Assembly (NCBI RefSeq): GCF_023065955.2 | Contig: NW_026623008.1 | Location: 25,385,001-25,449,000, forward strand | Source of the DNA: Ursus arctos | Taxonomy: Eukaryota; Chordata; Mammalia; Carnivora; Ursidae | Reading direction: 5' to 3' | Length of the DNA: 64,000 nucleotides | Part shown: piece after piece, positions 32,600-42,469 of the stretch | How the letters are laid out: every line of letters starts with the position of its first letter | How positions within the stretch are numbered: the first letter of the stretch is position 1 | Program-made: the position numbers and the translations under genes | Notes under the pieces: model-generated | What the model was told of the DNA's origin: nothing | Seen by the model: only the letters and a program-made list of their open reading frames with translations | Databases searched by the model: none

Positions 32600-33150
32600 G
32601 ACTGGGTGCTTTTTCAAAAATATAAACCAGCTTATTTATTCTGCTTAAACCCTTCAATGTCTCACCATCACTCTTAAAATCAAATGCAGATCTCTCACCA
32701 GGGCCCGGTTGTCTTCCTGGCCCTCCCCTGAGCTACTCCTCCCCTCCCTGCCCACACCCAGCCACTCTGCCCTTCCTCCTATCCCTCCAGCCTGCAGGCT
32801 GTTTCCATCTCCGAAACCACCAGGAATATTACCCTTGTCGTCCGCATGACTGGTTCCTTCTTGTCAATCAAATCTTCGCCCAAAGCTCACGTCCCCTGAA
32901 AGGCTTTACTCACCACCTGTGGAGCTAACCTGCGGCTCCTGCCGGCCCATGCACCCCCCGTTAGGTCTCACGGAGCTTCTTCCACTGAAATACACTGTTT
33001 ACATCTTTGTTTATTAGTTTTCTGTCCGTCTCCCCAGATTGGAACGTAATCCTCATGAGAACAGAGAAGGTGTCTTTCCTGTTCTGACCTGGGTCCCCGA
33101 TCCCTAGAGCACACCGGGAACATTGTAAGTGCTGGTTGAATGCGTGAAGA
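32600..33150 (+). mobile_element. long L2 LINE 3' segment
   Basis: A rare long L2 copy in sense order: 'ctgcttaaacccttcaatgtctcacc', 'ttgtcttcctggccctcccctgagctactcctccc', 'actctgcccttcctcctatccctcc', 'ttttctgtccgtctccccagattggaacgtaatcctcatgagaacagag', 'ccctagagcacaccgggaacattgtaagtgctggttgaatg'. About 550 bp, no open frame. Confidence 0.85.
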
Positions 33151-33416
33151 GATGTAGCCCATTCCTTTGCAGGCACCGGCAGCCCTCCTTCCGTCGGGAC
33201 AGCCTGCCTTCTGTTTTCCAAAAATCCCCTACATTTCATCAGCTTTGCCTCCGTTACAGACCGGTGTATGTTCTCCCCTGTTTTTATTCCACTGGTAATT
33301 TCAACCTGACCAGCCAGCGGGGGAGGGAGGGAGGTGGGCAGGAGGAATCTCTAATGAGAACTCTGGCTTTCTCGCAAGTTCAAACTGAATCTAAATCAAA
33401 CCCTTTCTCTCTTTAC
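33151..33416. other. unassigned DNA
   Basis: Flank between the L2 and the candidate exon. A GGGAGGGAGGGAGG-type purine tract lies at 33319-33336. In minus-strand sense this would be intron downstream of the proposed donor. Confidence 0.45.
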
Positions 33417-33779
33417 CTGACCTCGAAGGTCATGTTCAAGAAGTTGTAGAGATCTTTGGGGAACTGGATGAGGCAGAGTTCTGCCTGGAGTGACACCTGG
33501 TGGGTCAGGTGACTTCTAGGAGGGCCCTCCACACCGGGGCTCCCTGTCACTATTGCCAGTCCGGAGGGTCCCACTGGCTGCTGCAAGGGAGTCCCCAGGT
33601 CGCCTTGCGAAAACCAACAGTCGACACAGCGGGTCATTCTGTCAGAGGCAGCCGGTGTGTAAGCCATCGCTGAGAAGTTGATGTGCCCCTCGACTTGGTA
33701 CCCTCCCCCAACGAGAGCCCCCCATCCATTCCCTGAAGTCACCTGAGACTCTGTCTTTGGAGCAAGGACTCCAAGGAGG
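33417..33779 (-). CDS. tentative internal coding exon, product unknown
   Basis: On the minus strand an open frame runs from 33865 to 33413. It meets a near-consensus 5' splice site, CAG|GTAAAG, with the last exon base at 33417. A usable acceptor (TGCATCTGCGCTCAG) would start the exon at 33779. The exon would then be 363 bp, a multiple of three, with matching end phases. The peptide is not low-complexity and is not from a repeat: it contains GHINFSAMAYTPAASDR, a CVDCWF pair of cysteines and ends FPKDLYNFLNMTFEV, with a possible N-glycosylation site (NMT). I do not recognise the family. The acceptor's pyrimidine tract is poor. Frames of this length do occur by chance in the window's GC-rich parts, so this remains a hypothesis. 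Confidence 0.25.
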
Positions 33780-33889
33780 CTGAGCGCAGATGCAAGGTCT
33801 CTGCTCAGCCCAGTGGAGAAAGAGGGCAGCCGCGCATAGCTGGGTAGCCTGAATTCCAAATACACAGATTAATAAACTCTGAGCTGAAG

Positions 33890-34040
33890 GGAATGTGCCC
33901 ATCTCCCTCCCAAGCTCCTCACTTAATAGAAGAGGCGGCTGGAGCCAAGGGAGGGGACCACTCCCCACCAAGGTCATATGGTAAGCAAACAGCAGAACCT
34001 CCACTTCATCCCTCATCTCTTGATTCCAGTCCAGAACATT
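33890..34040 (-). mobile_element. possible MIR fragment
   Basis: 'ctcacttaatagaagaggcggctggagcc', 'accaaggtcatatggtaagcaaacagcagaacctccacttcatccc' follows antisense MIR ('aaggtcacacagctagtaagtggcagagc'). It is diverged. Confidence 0.5.
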
Positions 34041-34469
34041 CTTGCTCAATAGTGCTTCAGTTCCCCCAGGGATGCAGGATTCCAGGCTCGGAAGAAAGGT
34101 AGAAAGCAGCAGGTGCCTGCTCCTGGGCTCCTCCTGTCTTGCCAGCCAGGGAATTCATTCTGCAGGAAGCAGGTGGGCGACACTAACCTTGTCCTGCTCT
34201 GCTCAGGGAGGCCAGGAGCCCTTGCGAGGAGAGGGAATAACCCGCTCAGCTGCTGCCGGGTGCAGTGGGGAGGGCCATCGGTCAATGTCTCTAAAGGTGC
34301 AGCCTCGAGCCCGCTGTTCCTGAGTGGCCTCGGCTGGCCTGCTAATGGGAGGGCTGACTCACGGAGGCGGGGAGCTCTGGACTCAACTCTGGGCAGAGCT
34401 CGATTAGCTCAGTGTTCTGACTCATGCAGTGATGTCAGGACAATTCCAGGGCACATAATCAGGCACTCC

Positions 34470-34640
34470 GGAGAAGAAAAATGACCATCATTACCAATTG
34501 GAGAGGAATATTTCAAACACCTTAAATCGATAAGGCTTAAATTTGGGGGCTGTTTCTCCTCCTTTCTCAAGGCAGAAACTGTCATGGAAAACCCCAGTGC
34601 TATAAAATGTATCCTTCTTTTAAGGGGGCAAGTCCAGTAG
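34470..34640. promoter_or_regulatory. candidate conserved non-coding element
   Basis: An AT-rich, non-repeat island in GC-richer DNA: ATTACCAATTGGAGAGG, TTAAATCGATAAGGCTTAAA (containing the ATCGAT dyad and a TAAGGCTTA palindrome-like motif), then TGCTATAAAATG. Texture resembles developmental enhancers. Conservation cannot be judged from one sequence. Confidence 0.25.
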
Positions 34641-34884
34641 GATTGTGGGAGATGAGCCCTGGGAGGAGCTCCTCATTAGAAGCTCTGAATTTTAAGTAGG
34701 GTCTGACTTCTCAACCCCCTTTCAGCAGGGCCCAACCAAAGAGAGCAAGCTCCCTGTTAGTCTCCATCACAACATCGCGTTTGAGGGGGCTCTAAAGAAA
34801 ACCACCTGATTGGCGAAGAGTAAACTCACTTAATAGGCTCTCTCCCTGCCAGACATAGATTAAAAGTGATTTTTTTTTTTTTTT

Positions 34885-35053
34885 GCCTAAATTACATTTT
34901 ATTTTCTCACCAGCTGCTAACTCTCTGAGACAGATTGGGAGATAAATTATCACAGCAGTGAATGAATCTAATTTTTCAATATAATTCACGGTAATTCTAT
35001 ATTTTCCACACAAGATGGAAATAGCGCTGGCTCTTTGCCAAGAGTCAAACTTT
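34885..35053. promoter_or_regulatory. candidate conserved non-coding element between T15 and A18
   Basis: Contains many AATTA/TAAT-type homeodomain core motifs (TAAATTACATTTTA, GAATCTAATTTTTCAATATAATTC, GGTAATTC) and CAGCTG at 34911. It has no resemblance to L1, SINE, MIR or LTR sequence. The bracketing opposed homopolymers are unusual. Confidence 0.25.
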
Positions 35054-35289
35054 AAAAAAAAAAAAAAAAAACAATATCTTGGACTCCCAGAAGTCTATGA
35101 GTTTGGAGGGTACAGACCAAGAGGCTGATGGGGAGGAATCCCATAAGCCTGGGCAAGGGAGGGGGACGGGGACAAGTGAGGGATTGGAGGGAGGAGGAAA
35201 AAGAAGGCAGATAGGAAGACAGCCCCCTGGTAGATGGCTCCACCCCTCCCCCAGCCCAGGACAGCCCAGCCCTCAGGCCTCTCCGGTCA

Positions 35290-35580
35290 TCCCCCACATT
35301 CCTGGCTTGTCTCTTCTTTCCGGAATGTTCTTCCCCAGGTTCACCCTTGACCACTCCATAGGACCTGGTCTCCCCTGCCCAGTCACCCCCCTCTGTCACA
35401 CCAGCCCATTCTGTCTCCTCCACGCCTTTCCCGCTGTCTGAAGTGGCAAGTTTGTTTTTCTTTGTTTAGGTCTATGTTCCTCCATAGAACTTAAGTATCC
35501 ATGGGAGACGGTCCTTCCCAGCCTTGGTCACTATGTGCCCCACCCAAGGTGGGCGCTCTATAAATATTTGTGGATTCTCT
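35290..35580 (+). mobile_element. L2 LINE 3' fragment
   Basis: 'cacattcctggcttgtctcttctttccggaatgttcttcccc', 'atagaacttaagtatccatgggagacggtccttcc', 'ccacccaaggtgggcgctctataaatatttgtgg' is the sense L2 3' end. Confidence 0.8.
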
Positions 35581-35985
35581 GATTTTTGAACAGGAAAGGA
35601 AAGGAGAGGAGTCAGGTTTTCCTCAAACAACTCATCAGGTGCTTGGCCCCAACTGCATGGTGAGGATGTCATGTAGCAATTTGTCATTGTTAGCGGGTTA
35701 TTGATGGGAATTGGGGAGAGGGAATGGACAGAGCAGGCTTTGATAAGGCAACCTGGCATGGCTGCGAGCATGGCTGCACCTTGGGTCCGTGAATAATCTC
35801 TCGAGGTTCATTTTTCTCCTGCAGCTTTCTCCTGCCGATATTTCAGGAGAAATTTAAAACGGTAACTATTAGGAAGGTTGTTGACTAACAAGTCTTTTCC
35901 AATCAGAATCAGACCGAACACAGCTGGGGCCAGCCTGGTGCTGCTTCACCTGCCTTCCCGGTGCCCCTGGTGACCCGAGGCAGCA
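35581..35985. other. unassigned DNA
   Basis: No recognisable gene or repeat. 35820-35890 is AT-rich. Confidence 0.45.
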
Positions 35986-35989
35986 GCCG

Positions 35990-36200
35990 AGTGCCTGTCT
36001 GGGTGGCTGGGCCCTGGCGTTGGGTCCAAATGAGCTTAAATTATTGAAAGAAGCAGCATCTGCCATAGGGGAGGAAAGTGGCCGAGCCGTTTGCTTTAAA
36101 GAGGCTGAGACCAGATCTGACTTGGATCTGTAGGGAATATAAATGACGCAATTAATTCCCTGTAATTTACAAGTCGTCATTTGCACAGAGCTCTGTGAGA
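35990..36200. promoter_or_regulatory. candidate conserved element with nested dyads
   Basis: AAATGACG (36141-36148) is mirrored by CGTCATTT (36175-36182), a perfect 8-bp inverted repeat carrying TGACG (CREB/ATF half-site) in each arm. Between them are AATTAATT and TGTAATTTACA (36161-36171), itself a 5-bp dyad. No transposon resemblance. A cis-regulatory role is inference. Confidence 0.35.
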
Positions 36201-36284
36201 AAGGGTTCAGAAACCATATATTGAATGCTGTGGGCTCTGGGGTGTCATCATCATTCTCTCTGCCTATGGAAAACTGGCTCAGCT

Positions 36285-36530
36285 CAAGTGCTGCCCCTGC
36301 AGAGCTTTCCTAGATCGTCCCCCTCCCCCCTCCCAGTTTATCTAGTCTCCCTGGGTCATTTCACCTGCATTTAGATCTCACTTCCGTTTCACTTTGAATT
36401 ATGGCTGTTTGTGTCTGCCTCTTTCAGTGAAAACTCACTGAGGGGTGAGACCGTGTCTGAGACATCTCGATGTCTCTTCCTCCTTCCTCTCCAGCACCGT
36501 TTCTTTGCCTGTTGTAGGTATAGACTACAT
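36285..36530 (+). mobile_element. L2 LINE 3' fragment
   Basis: 'cctgcagagctttcctagatcgtccccc', 'tgaaaactcactgaggggtgagaccgtgtctgagacatctcgatg' and 'cctctccagcaccgtttc' match sense L2. Confidence 0.65.
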
Positions 36531-36761
36531 GGCATTGCACTGAAGACAAGGCTGGTGTGCCAGTCTCTGTTTGTGCTCGGCCAAGGGCCATACATATTAG
36601 AAAAGGAGTCCTTGATGAATTCGGGGAATCTGACAGGGTAGAGAGAGACAAGGGGTATTTACTTCCTTTGTGGTAGAAGTGTCCCATTTTTGCCCCAAAG
36701 TGATAATAGTACCTCCACGTCTAGTTGAGACTCCCCACTTTCCTCCTCTCTGTCCATTTCA

Positions 36762-37040
36762 TTTTTTTAAAATATTTTTTTATGTTAGTCACCATACAGT
36801 ACATCCCTGGTTTTTGATGCAAAGTTCGATGATTCATTAGTTGCGTATAACACCCAGTGCACCGTGCAATACGTGCCCTTCCTACCACCCATCACCAGCC
36901 TATCCCATTCCCCCACCCCCCTCACCTCTGAAGCCCTCAGTTTGTTTTTCAGAGTCCATAGTCTCTCATGCTTTGTTCCCCCTTCTGATTACCCCCCTTT
37001 CTTTATCCCCTTCTTCTCCTACCGATCTTCCTAGTTCTTA
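36762..37040 (-). mobile_element. 5'-truncated carnivore L1, 3' end only
   Basis: Antisense copy of the young L1 3' UTR ('atgttagtcaccatacagtacatccctggtttttgatg', 'cattagttgcgtataacacccagtgcaccgtgcaatacgtgccc'). The 11-bp TSD TGTCCATTTCA is at 36751-36761 and 37041-37051. About 279 bp. Confidence 0.95.
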
Positions 37041-37051
37041 TGTCCATTTCA

Positions 37052-37525
37052 GATAAGGCTGTCTCTACCCCTAGTCACAGAGGCAGAACACACGCCCCAG
37101 ATCCAAAGAACAAGAGCCCCACGCTCCCCAGGCCTGGCTCAGAACCAGTGGGATGCCTGACGCTTTGGGTACCATTTCTGGACAGGGGCAGGTGTTTTCG
37201 CCCCCTGTGCCTGATGCTCAGAGGAGTAAGCTGTACAGCGGCCGCCACCACAGAGGTACCGGAAGGAGCCTGAGACCAAAAAACAACACAGTAGAAACCA
37301 GAACGAAAAACGACAGTGACAAATGAAGCCCAGAAAACATCCTTTGAGCCCTGAATCCAATTAGACCGGAATATGGCTTTTCTACCCTTGGATTTTCGAT
37401 TACGTTAGTTGGGTTGTTTGTCACTTGCCATAGAAATGCCCCGCCCCCTCACCTCGTCTATCCTTCATGCCAGCCCAGGTGAACTGTGACCGGAGTAATG
37501 ACTAGGGAAGAGTCAATCGATGTAG
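37052..37525. other. unassigned DNA
   Basis: No gene or repeat recognised. 37220-37300 has a CGGCCGCCACCACAGAGG motif. The open frames are unsupported. Confidence 0.45.
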
Positions 37526-37529
37526 TCAA

Positions 37530-37965
37530 GGAAATGTTCACCCTCACTTAAAATCAAAGAAGAGCCAATTAAAGCAATGAGATAACATTGTTTGCCTAGA
37601 AACTTGGCAAAGATTAAGTGCAACGATAATACTCTGTGGTAAGTAGATAGATAATGCTTAATAAGGGTGCTACGGAAAGGGTATTCATACATAAACTGCT
37701 GATCGGAGGATAATTTGGAGGGCAATTAATAAATTTATATTAACTTGCAAACCCTTTGTCTGCATCTAGGAAAGTATCCTAAAGAAATAAGTGGGAATGC
37801 GTACATTTAGCTAATAGACTAAACACATGTGGTAGGTGCTTATAAGAGTGAAAAATTGCAAGTAACCTGAGTGTTCAACAACGAAGATGAGCAGAGTAAA
37901 TTTCGGTGCATCCCGTAATCAAATCTTATGTATTTATTAAAATTGTGTGTTTTCTTTTTCATTTA
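37530..37965 (+). mobile_element. old L1M 3' fragment
   Basis: 'taaaatcaaagaagagccaattaaagcaatgagataac', 'ggataatttggagggcaattaataaatttatatta', 'aaagtatcctaaagaaataagtgggaatgc' and 'gcaagtaacctgagtgttcaacaacg' are in the sense order of old L1M ORF2/3' UTR. Confidence 0.65.
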
Positions 37966-37976
37966 AGAAATTCCGT

Positions 37977-38165
37977 TTTTTTTAAGATTTTAATTATTTG
38001 AGAAAGAGAGAGAGCATGCGCATGAGCAGGGGGAAGGGGCAGAGGGAGAGGGAGAAACAGACTCCCCGCTGAGCAGGGAGCCCGAAGCCGCACTGGATCC
38101 CAGAACCCTGGAATCATGAGTTGAGCTGAAGGCAGACGCTTAACAACTGAGCCACCCTGGTGCCC
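37977..38165 (-). mobile_element. older caniform-type SINEC
   Basis: Reverse SINE: TTTTTTAAGATTTTAATTA, 'gaaacagactccccgctgagcaggg', CCACCCTGGTGCCC. Head box motifs are mutated. No clear TSD. Confidence 0.85.
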
Positions 38166-38267
38166 AAAATTGCTCTGGAAAATGACTGTGACATCTTCTA
38201 ACTGGTATCCCAGCTTCCCCTGATGCCCCTTCAGTATGCTGAAGAGTAAACAACATATTTCATTAAG

Positions 38268-38346
38268 TTTATTTATTTAATCTCTACACCCAACATGGGA
38301 CTCACGCGTGGTATTCTCTTCCAACTGAGCCAAAAAGGCGCCCTGA
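38268..38346 (-). mobile_element. short degenerate SINEC-like element
   Basis: 'aagtttatttatttaatctctacacccaacatgggactcacg' then TCTTCCAACTGAGCC and GGCGCCCTG, the layout of a second carnivore SINE subtype with a short body. It lacks most of the normal middle. Confidence 0.7.
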
Positions 38347-38354
38347 CAATACCC

Positions 38355-39831
38355 TTTTAAGTAACACATGGGTCAAGAAAAGAAGTCTTAAGAGAAAAAT
38401 CTTAATTATGAACTAAATGAAACTGAAAATATAACATCAAAATTTGTAGAATGGAGCAAAAGCCATGCTTAGCAGATAATTTCTGGCAATGCACACAAAA
38501 ATAGAAGAGAATAACTATCTAAATCAATTGCTTAACCTTCCACCTTAGGATACTAGAGGAGAAGAGCAAAATAAACCTAAAGCAAGCATAAAAAATAGAT
38601 AATAGAAATTAGAACAGATATTAATGAAAGTAACAACAGGAAAACAATGGGAAAAAATCAACAGAACCAAAAGCTGTTTCTTTGAAAAGATTAATAAAAC
38701 TGATAGACCTCTAGCCAGACTTACTAAGAAAAAAAAGAGAGAAGGCACAAATTATTAATATTAGACATGAAAGAAGGACCGCCAGTACTGATCTCATGAA
38801 CATTAAAAGAATAATAAAAGAATATTGTGAAAACTCTATGCTCACAAATTTGCTAACTTACATAAAATGAACTAATTCCTTGAAAGACACTATCTACTAA
38901 AACTCACACAAGAAGAAATAGATAATTTTAATATGCCGTCCTCTGTTAAAGACATTGGATGAATCATTAATAATCTTCAAAATGGAAATCATCAGGCCTC
39001 AATGGTTCCCCTGCTGAATTCTACCAAACATTTAAGGAAGAAATGATACCAATCTTCTAGTCTCTTCTAGAAAACGCAAGCAGACAGTACACTTCCTGAC
39101 TCGTTCTATGAGGCCAGCATTATGCTAAAATTAAAACCAGATCAAGAAAACTACAGACCAATATAACTCATGAACATCGATGCAAAAATCTTCAACACAA
39201 CACCAGCAAATTGAATCCAACAATATATATATATAGAATTGCACACCATGGGGCGCCTGGGTGGCACAGCGGTTAAGCGTCTGCCTTCAGCTCAGGGCGT
39301 GATCCCGGCGTTCCGGGATCGAGCCCCACATCAGGCTCTTCCACTATAAGCCTGCTTCTTCCTCTCCCACTCCCCCTGCTTGTGTTCCCTCTCTCGCTGG
39401 CTGTCTCTATCTCTGTCAAATAAATAAATAAAATCTTTAAAAAAATTAAAATTAAAATTAAAAAAAAAGAATTACACACCATGACCAACTGAGATTTATT
39501 CCAGGTATGGAAGGCTGGTTCAGCATTTGAAAATCAATTAATGTAATCTGTCACACCAACGACAGGCTAAAAAGAAAATCATTTGTTCACATAGAGAGAT
39601 GCAGAAAAAACAGTTGACAAGATCCAATGTGCATTCATGACCAAAATCCTTAGAAAACTAGGAATAAAGTGGAATTTTCTCGACTTGATAAATAATATCC
39701 ACAAAAAACCTACAGCTAAAGTCACACTTAATGGTGAGATTCTAGATGACGCTCCCAAGATCAGGAACAAACAAGAATTTCCCCTCTCACCAGTCTGTTC
39801 ACCCTCCTCCTAGAAGCCCTAGCTAATGAAA
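38355..39831 (+). pseudogene. old L1 ORF2 remnant, left part
   Basis: Sense L1 ORF2: 'caacagaaccaaaagctgtttctttgaaaagattaataaaac', 'gacctctagccagacttactaag', 'ttcccctgctgaattctaccaaacatttaagg' and 'tattccaggtatggaaggctggttcagc'. Stops and small indels are frequent. A SINE interrupts it at 39250-39467 and a younger L1 cuts it at about 39831. The same element resumes at 41996. Confidence 0.9.
39250..39467 (+). mobile_element. ursid-type SINEC inserted in L1
   Basis: Full SINE: GGGGCGCCTGGGTGGCACAG (box A within), GGGATCGAGCCCC (box B), bear-type tail. TSD AGAATT(G/A)CACACCAT at 39235-39249 and 39468-39482, one mismatch. Confidence 0.96.
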
Positions 39832-41995
39832 TAAAACAAGGATGCCCACTCTCGCCACTATTATTCAACATAGTACTAGAAGTCCTTGCAACAGCAATCA
39901 GACAACAAAAAGGGATAACAGGTATCCAAATCAGCAAACAAGAAGTCAAACTGTCTCTCTTCGCAGATGACACGATACTCTATATGGCAAACCCAAAAGA
40001 CTCCACCCCCAAGTCACTAGAACTTATAGAGCAATTCAGAAATGTGACGGGATACAAAATCAATGCTCAGAAATCAGTTGCATGTCTATACATGAACAAT
40101 GAGACTGAAGAAAGAGAAATTAAGGAATCCATTCCATTTACAATAGCACCAAAAATCATACATTATCTAGGAATTAACTTAACCAGAGAGGTAAAGGATC
40201 TATATTCTAGAAACTACAGATCACACTTGAAAGACATTGAAGAAGACACAAAAAGATGGAAAAATATTCCATGCTCATGGATGAGAAGAATAAACATAGT
40301 TAAAATGTCCATGCTACCCAGAGCAATCCACTTTCAATGCCATCCCTATCAAAATACCAATGACATTTTTCAAAGAGCTGGAACAAACAGCCCTTAAATT
40401 TGTGTGGAACTGGAAAAGGCCCCGAATCACCAAGGAATTGTTGAAAAGGAAAAACAAAGCTGGGGCATCACTTTGCCGGATTTCAAGCTGTACTACAAAG
40501 CTGTGATCACAAAGACAGCATGGTACTGGCACAAAAACAGACACATAGACCAATGGAACAGAATAGAGAACCCAGAAATGGACCCTCGGCTCTTTGGGCA
40601 ACTAATCTTTGATAAAGCAGGAAAAAACATCCAGTGGAAAAAAGACAGTCTCTTCAATAAATGCTGCTGGGAAAATTGGACAGCTATATGCAAAAGAATG
40701 AAACTTGACCACTCTCTCACACCGTACACAAAGATAAACTCCAAATGGATGAAAGACCTCGATGTGAGACAGGAATCCATCAAAATCCTAGAGGAGAACA
40801 TAGGCTGCAACCTCTTTGACATCGGCCACAGCAACTTTTTTCATGACACATCTCCAAAGGCAAGAGAAACAAAAGAAAAAAATGAACTTGTGGGACTTCA
40901 TCAAGATAAAAAGCTTCTGCACAGCCAAGGAAACAGTCAAAAAAACTAAGAGGCAGCCCACAGAATGGGAGAAGATATTTGCAAATGACACTACAGATAA
41001 AAGAGTGGTATCCAAGATCTACAAAGAACTTCTCAAACTCAATACGTGAGAAACAAATAATCAAATCAAGAAATGGGCAGAAGATATGAACAGACACTTT
41101 TCCAATGAAGACATACAAATGGCTAACAGACACATGAAAAAATGTTCAAAATCATTAGCCATCAGGAAAATTCAAAACGAAACCAGATTGAGATGCCACC
41201 TTACGCCAGTTAGAATGGCAAAAATTGACAAGGCAAAAAACAAATGTTGGAGAGGATATGGAGAAAGGGAATCCTTCTTACACTGTTGGTGGGAATGCAA
41301 GTTGGTACAGCCACTCTGGAAAACAGTGTGGAGGTCCCTTAAAAAGTTAAAAATTGAGCTACCCTATGATCCAGCCATTGCACTACTGGGTATTTACCCC
41401 AAAGATACAGACGTAGTGAAGAGAAGGGCCATATGCACCCCAATGTTCACAGCAGCATTGTCCACAATAGCTAAATTGTGGAAGAAGCCAAGATGCCCTT
41501 CAACAGATGACTGGATTAAGAAGCTGTGGTCCATATATACAATGGAATATTACTCAGCTATCAGAAAGAACGATTTCACAACATCTGCAGCAACATGGAC
41601 AGGACTGGAAGAGATTATGCTAAGTGAAATAAGTCAAGCAGAGAAAGACAATTACCATATGGTTTCACTCATTTATGGAACATAAGAAATGGCAGGAAGA
41701 TCAGTAGGAGAAGGAAGGGAAGAATGGAGAGGGGGTAAACAGAAGGAGGAATGAACCACAAGAGACTGTGGACTATGGGAAACAAACTGAGGGCTTCAGA
41801 GGGGAGGGGGTCGGGAATTGGGATAGGCTAGTGATGGGTATTAAGGAGGGCACGTATTGCATGGTGCACTCAGTGTTATACGCAAATAATGAATCATGGA
41901 ACTTTACATCAAAAACTAAGAATATACTGTACGGTGACTAACATAACATAATAAAAAATTATTATAAAAAATAAATAAACTGAAGCAACACAAAA
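39832..41995 (+). mobile_element. younger 5'-truncated carnivore L1
   Basis: About 2.2 kb holding the distal half of ORF2 and the full 3' UTR ('aaacaaactgagggcttcagagggg', 'cacgtattgcatggtgcactcagtgttatacgcaaataatg', 'ctaacataacataataaaa'). It starts within the reverse transcriptase and is far less decayed than the L1 it interrupts. Its insertion site lies at the position in the host L1 that encodes much the same RT region. Any TSD is degenerate. Confidence 0.92.
39840..41685 (+). pseudogene. L1 ORF2 distal half, broken
   Basis: Encodes the end of the reverse transcriptase with an intact catalytic [10 protein letters not shown] box (about 39957-39986), the thumb region, and the C-terminal cysteine region ending near [12 protein letters not shown] (41540-41575). 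The frame is broken by a shift near 40325, another near 40880 and a TGA at 41047-41049. In the C-terminal Cys/His motif (41246-41307), which is C-x3-C-x7-H-x4-C in active L1s, the second cysteine is tyrosine ([18 protein letters not shown]). The segment lacks the endonuclease because of 5' truncation. It cannot encode an active protein. Confidence 0.93.
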
Positions 41996-42380
41996 AAAAG
42001 GAGATAAAATGTATGCAGATTGGGAAGGAAGAAACAAAATTTTCACTGTTCACAGATGACATGATTGTCTATGTAGAGAATCCCAAAGACCCAACAAAAA
42101 CTGAAACTAATAGCATTTATGGAAATGTTTCAAGATACAAGGGTAACATACCTAAGTCAATTGCTTTCATACACGTAAGCAAGGAACCATCAGAATTTGA
42201 CATTTAAAATACAATACCATTTACATTAGCACTCCCCAAAACGAAATACTTAAGATTAAATTAACAAAATAGATACAAGAACTATATGAAGAAAACTACA
42301 AAACTCTGATAAAAGAAATCAAGAAGATCTAAGTAAGTGGAGAGAGAGTCCACCTTCACGGATAGGAAGACTCAGTATTG
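41996..42380 (+). pseudogene. old L1 ORF2 remnant, right part
   Basis: Continuation of the 38355 L1 after the nested insertion: 'atgcagattgggaaggaagaaacaaaattttcactgttcacagatg' encodes FTDDMIVYVENPKD, the catalytic region with an alanine-to-threonine change beside the two aspartates. It decays after 42207. Confidence 0.88.
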
Positions 42381-42384
42381 TTAA

Positions 42385-42465
42385 AATATATCCTCAGACC
42401 CTAGAACAGGGACAGGCACGTGGTAAGCCCCACACAAATAATTATTGAAAACAATGAAAGAACAA
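42385..42465 (+). mobile_element. L2 LINE terminal fragment
   Basis: 'accctagaacagggacaggcacgtggtaagccccacacaaataattattgaa' is the last part of L2. Confidence 0.65.
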
Positions 42466-42469
42466 AGGT

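Larger units (their letters stand above)
34050..35285. other. non-repeat DNA with candidate conserved blocks
   Basis: No gene or clear repeat. Two blocks stand out by composition and are listed separately. Homopolymers T15 (34870-34884) and A18 (35054-35071) flank the second block. Confidence 0.4.

Noticed and set aside
40404..41685. Long open frames with reverse transcriptase similarity as a functional gene
   Set aside because: They are pieces of one 5'-truncated L1 ORF2 broken by at least two frameshifts, a stop codon and a mutated cysteine.
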